Shown here: positions 5,786 to 7,692 of the stretch, in pieces
Position numbering within the stretch: the first letter of the stretch is position 1
Layout of the letters: each line of letters opens with the position of its first letter
Origin: CAYGZL01 sp964354345
GTDB taxonomy: Bacteria > Chloroflexota > Anaerolineae > Anaerolineales > UBA4823
Assembly: GCA_964354345.1 (NCBI GenBank)
Contig: CAYGZL010000038.1
Location: forward strand, 1 to 7,692
Direction: 5' to 3'
DNA length: 7,692 bases
Notes under the pieces: model-generated
The model's database searches: none
The model's input: only the letters and a program-made list of their open reading frames with translations
What the model was told of the DNA's origin: nothing
Translations under genes and position numbers: made by a program

Positions 5786-6649
5786 ATGCCTTTGCCATTA
5801 ACGATAAGCCTGGGGGGTATCCCCATTTCATTAACTCCAGATCAAGCTACGGGGGAATATGATTTCGTCAAGCGCGCGATTGAATTTTACACCAACGCCG
5901 CGCCTGAGGTAAAGCTTAAGATTCACTGCGGTTGGTTTCCTGACCTGCACGAGATACCGGTTGCCTTTGAGACCAACCACGGCTGGCAGCTGCTCCAGGG
6001 GAATGGAAAAAAAGTGATCAAAGTTCGCACTGCTTTCCAGGATCCCTATCTGGTTGGTGTATTCTCTGTGAACTTCCGCTCAGGCGACATTTATGTCGCT
6101 GCGAGCGAAGGATTTTCCGACCGCTACATTTTCCCATTAAACTATCCATTGGGCGAACTATACATGGTGAATTTACTCGGGACAGGCCTGGGAATGCTTT
6201 TCCATGCCGCCGGCGTGATTTACCAGGGTCAAGGCTACCTGTTCACCGGGCATGGCGGCGCTGGAAAAACGACCACTTCCCGGCTGTGGCGGGCGTATCC
6301 AGATGTGCGGGTGGTGAACGACGACAAAGTCATCGTCCGTAAAGAGGCGGATGGATTCCGCCTGTATGGCACCCCCTGGCATGGAGAGGGCGGGATGGCC
6401 TTGCCGGATTCTGCGCCGCTCAAGCGGGTATTTATCCTCAAACAGGCCGCACAGAACACCACTACCCCGCTCCAGCCAGTCCAAGCGGTCAGTGGTCTGC
6501 TGACACGCGCCTTCATCCCGCTATGGGATGCTGAAAAAATGGCCAACACCTTAGAATTTCTGGATGAGCTATGCCAGTCGATTCCCTGCCAGGAGCTGGG
6601 TTTTCTTCCCGATTCCAGCGTTGTCGATATCGTACGAAATTTACCATAA
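5786..6649 (+). CDS. HPr-kinase-like P-loop protein of the peptide cassette
   Basis: 287 residues related to the C-terminal domain of HPr kinase/phosphorylase. Key parts: LFHAAGVIY (138-146), the P-loop GHGGAGKTT (155-163), VVNDDKVIV (176-184) with likely catalytic/metal-binding aspartates, GTPWHGEGG (195-203), and a C-terminal LPDSSVVDIVR. Canonical HprK phosphorylates HPr in sugar regulation, but proteins of this shorter type are common in RiPP clusters; in the paeninodin-type lasso clusters they phosphorylate the C-terminal Ser of the precursor. The gene upstream encodes a peptide ending in Ser, so peptide phosphorylation is a reasonable inference, not shown. The N-terminal 130 residues are less conserved and could bind the peptide. 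The gap to the precursor is 32 bases and no Shine-Dalgarno is visible before this ATG, so translation may be coupled or weak. Confidence 0.85.
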   Translation: MPLPLTISLGGIPISLTPDQATGEYDFVKRAIEFYTNAAPEVKLKIHCGWFPDLHEIPVAFETNHGWQLLQGNGKKVIKVRTAFQDPYLVGVFSVNFRSGDIYVAASEGFSDRYIFPLNYPLGELYMVNLLGTGLGMLFHAAGVIYQGQGYLFTGHGGAGKTTTSRLWRAYPDVRVVNDDKVIVRKEADGFRLYGTPWHGEGGMALPDSAPLKRVFILKQAAQNTTTPLQPVQAVSGLLTRAFIPLWDAEKMANTLEFLDELCQSIPCQELGFLPDSSVVDIVRNLP

Positions 6650-6665
6650 GCATATATAAGTTGTA

Positions 6666-6686
6666 GGGTAAGCTGTCAGCTTGCCC
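6666..6686. repeat. REP-like palindrome between kinase and peptidase genes
   Basis: GGGTAAGCT (6666-6674) pairs with AGCTTGCCC (6678-6686) over nine positions with one G-T wobble and a 3-base loop, preceded by TTGTA. No T-run follows, so it is not an ordinary terminator. The 'GTAGGG...GCCC' style resembles short dispersed palindromes of many bacterial genomes. It sits 17 bases after the stop codon. Confidence 0.4.
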
Positions 6687-6711
6687 GCCGGTTGAAGAAT
6701 AGTTGGTGGAT

Positions 6712-7692
6712 ATGATTAAAAAAGGTATCTCACTCCGCTGGTTAATTCCCTCGCTGATCTCATTCCTGTGGATAGTTTCCCTGGTCGGGCCAATCATTCC
6801 CGCCCGCGCGGGCGCCATTCGTGCACAATCCACCCCAGTTTCAGCAATAGAAAACTATCCTTATCTCAGGGTACTGCAAACCTCTGCAGAGCGAATTGTC
6901 CTGGAGTTTACGCCGCCCGAGCCGCAGCTTGAGACCTCCCAGATCGATGGGCAGCCCTGCCAGACCGTGCACATGCCTGGTCTGACCGAGACCGACGCCC
7001 CCGGACTACCCGCTTTGCCGGTGCAGGGCGCCATGCTCGGTATCCCCCAGACTGCTCAGCCGACCCTTAAGATAGGGGTAGTTGAGTTGAGCAGCTACCC
7101 TGGCAGCCATGCCCTTTGCCCCTTGCCTCGACCCGTATTGGCTCGGACCCCAGATAAATCCTGGCAGCTTACAGGTTACAGTTATGAACGCGCCCCTGCC
7201 TACCAGCTCAATGGATTTATGTCTTCAACAACAGCAGAGCTCGTTTCGACCGGCAATCTGCGCAGCCAACGCTTTGCGGAGATTCGCTTGAATCCGTTGC
7301 AGTATAACCCGGTCAGTGGCGAGGTGCGCTACGTCAGGCGGATGCAGGTTGAGTTGAATTTCAATGTAGGACAGGCTGATAGCTTGTCCTATGTTAATGA
7401 GGGGTATTTCGAAGAGAGCTTGCGCAGCATGTTGCTTAATTATGACCAGGCGCGCGCCTGGCGCAGACGGCTGGCCGCCAGCGCTCAGACTGAGGCAGTG
7501 ACCACGCCACAGAGCAGTCCGGCCTACAAAATAGAGATCAACGCAGATGGTCTGTACCAGGTAACCTATGCTGCACTGCAGACGGCTGGGCTGCCCGTCG
7601 ACAGCCTCGACCCACGCACCTTCCAGCTCTACAACCAGTCTGTCGAGGTAGCCACCTACGTTGAAGGTGAGGCAGATGGCGTCTTTAATTCT
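6712..7692 (+). CDS. Gingipain-like (C25) secreted cysteine peptidase, 5' portion
   Basis: An open frame of 327 codons runs off the window end. ATG 6712 is preceded only by GGTGGA at very short spacing; GTG 6706 or TTG 6703 are possible alternatives, and an in-frame TAG lies at 6700-6702. A signal peptide is visible: MIKKGISLRW, hydrophobic 11-30, then a likely cleavage site near ARA-G (31-34). Residues about 45-250 resemble the C25 propeptide: DAPGLPALPVQGAMLGIP (95-112) and RFAEIRLNPLQYNPVSGEVR (187-206). YKIEINADGLYQVTYAAL (272-289) is typical of the start of the mature gingipain-like region. The catalytic His/Cys domain is beyond the window. Family members include secreted endopeptidases and the sortase-like PorU of type IX secretion. 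It is 62 bases downstream of the kinase-like gene and in the same direction. Confidence 0.8.
   Translation, partial: MIKKGISLRWLIPSLISFLWIVSLVGPIIPARAGAIRAQSTPVSAIENYPYLRVLQTSAERIVLEFTPPEPQLETSQIDGQPCQTVHMPGLTETDAPGLPALPVQGAMLGIPQTAQPTLKIGVVELSSYPGSHALCPLPRPVLARTPDKSWQLTGYSYERAPAYQLNGFMSSTTAELVSTGNLRSQRFAEIRLNPLQYNPVSGEVRYVRRMQVELNFNVGQADSLSYVNEGYFEESLRSMLLNYDQARAWRRRLAASAQTEAVTTPQSSPAYKIEINADGLYQVTYAALQTAGLPVDSLDPRTFQLYNQSVEVATYVEGEADGVFNS

Noticed and set aside
4129..6649. Lasso peptide cluster interpretation, suggested by the HPrK-like gene and the YxxP leader motif
   Set aside because: No asparagine-synthetase-like cyclase or transglutaminase-like protease is present, and the central enzyme is a radical SAM/SPASM protein.
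6513..6833. 106-residue minus-strand frame across the kinase-peptidase junction
   Set aside because: It overlaps two supported + strand genes and has no recognisable features.

Overview
The window looks like chromosomal DNA from a bacterium, most likely Chloroflexota of the Anaerolineae type. This is an inference from the secreted proteins, which combine DUF11 and anchor-like domains with a fibronectin-like C-terminal module ending in Tyr-(Leu/Val)-Pro plus a terminal Arg, and from a gingipain-type (C25) peptidase nearby. All convincing genes lie on the + strand. Coding DNA is moderately GC-rich, and the intergenic spacers are strikingly AT-rich.

Left part (1-3960), surface or secreted proteins. 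The window opens with the last 41 codons of one gene. A complete paralog follows (563-2146; signal peptide, choice-of-anchor-K-like region, DUF11 repeat, C-terminal module). A third secreted protein (2533-3894) has a different N-terminal half, a prealbumin-like region and the same type of C-terminal module. Each gene is followed by a strong hairpin, so each is probably its own transcription unit. Two of these hairpins are homologous and carry compensatory base changes. The third gene has an apparent cyclic di-GMP-I (GEMM) riboswitch in its 5' leader. The second gene has a plausible promoter 215 bases upstream and a long leader with a hairpin.

Middle part (4129-6649), a compact peptide-modification cassette. 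It encodes a PqqD-like recognition protein, a radical SAM/SPASM enzyme, a 58-residue peptide with three cysteines that looks like the RiPP precursor, and an HPr-kinase-like P-loop protein. The likely logic is that the PqqD protein binds the leader of the peptide, the radical SAM enzyme modifies the Cys-containing core, and the kinase-like protein may phosphorylate the product. The peptide ends in serine, as do the substrates of the HPrK-like kinases of some lasso peptide clusters. No transporter or dedicated leader peptidase is seen inside the window.

Right part (6712-7692), the 5' portion of a secreted gingipain-like C25 cysteine peptidase, cut by the window end before its catalytic domain. 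It lies 62 bases after the kinase gene in the same direction. It could belong to the cassette or to the surface-protein system on the left; the window alone cannot decide.
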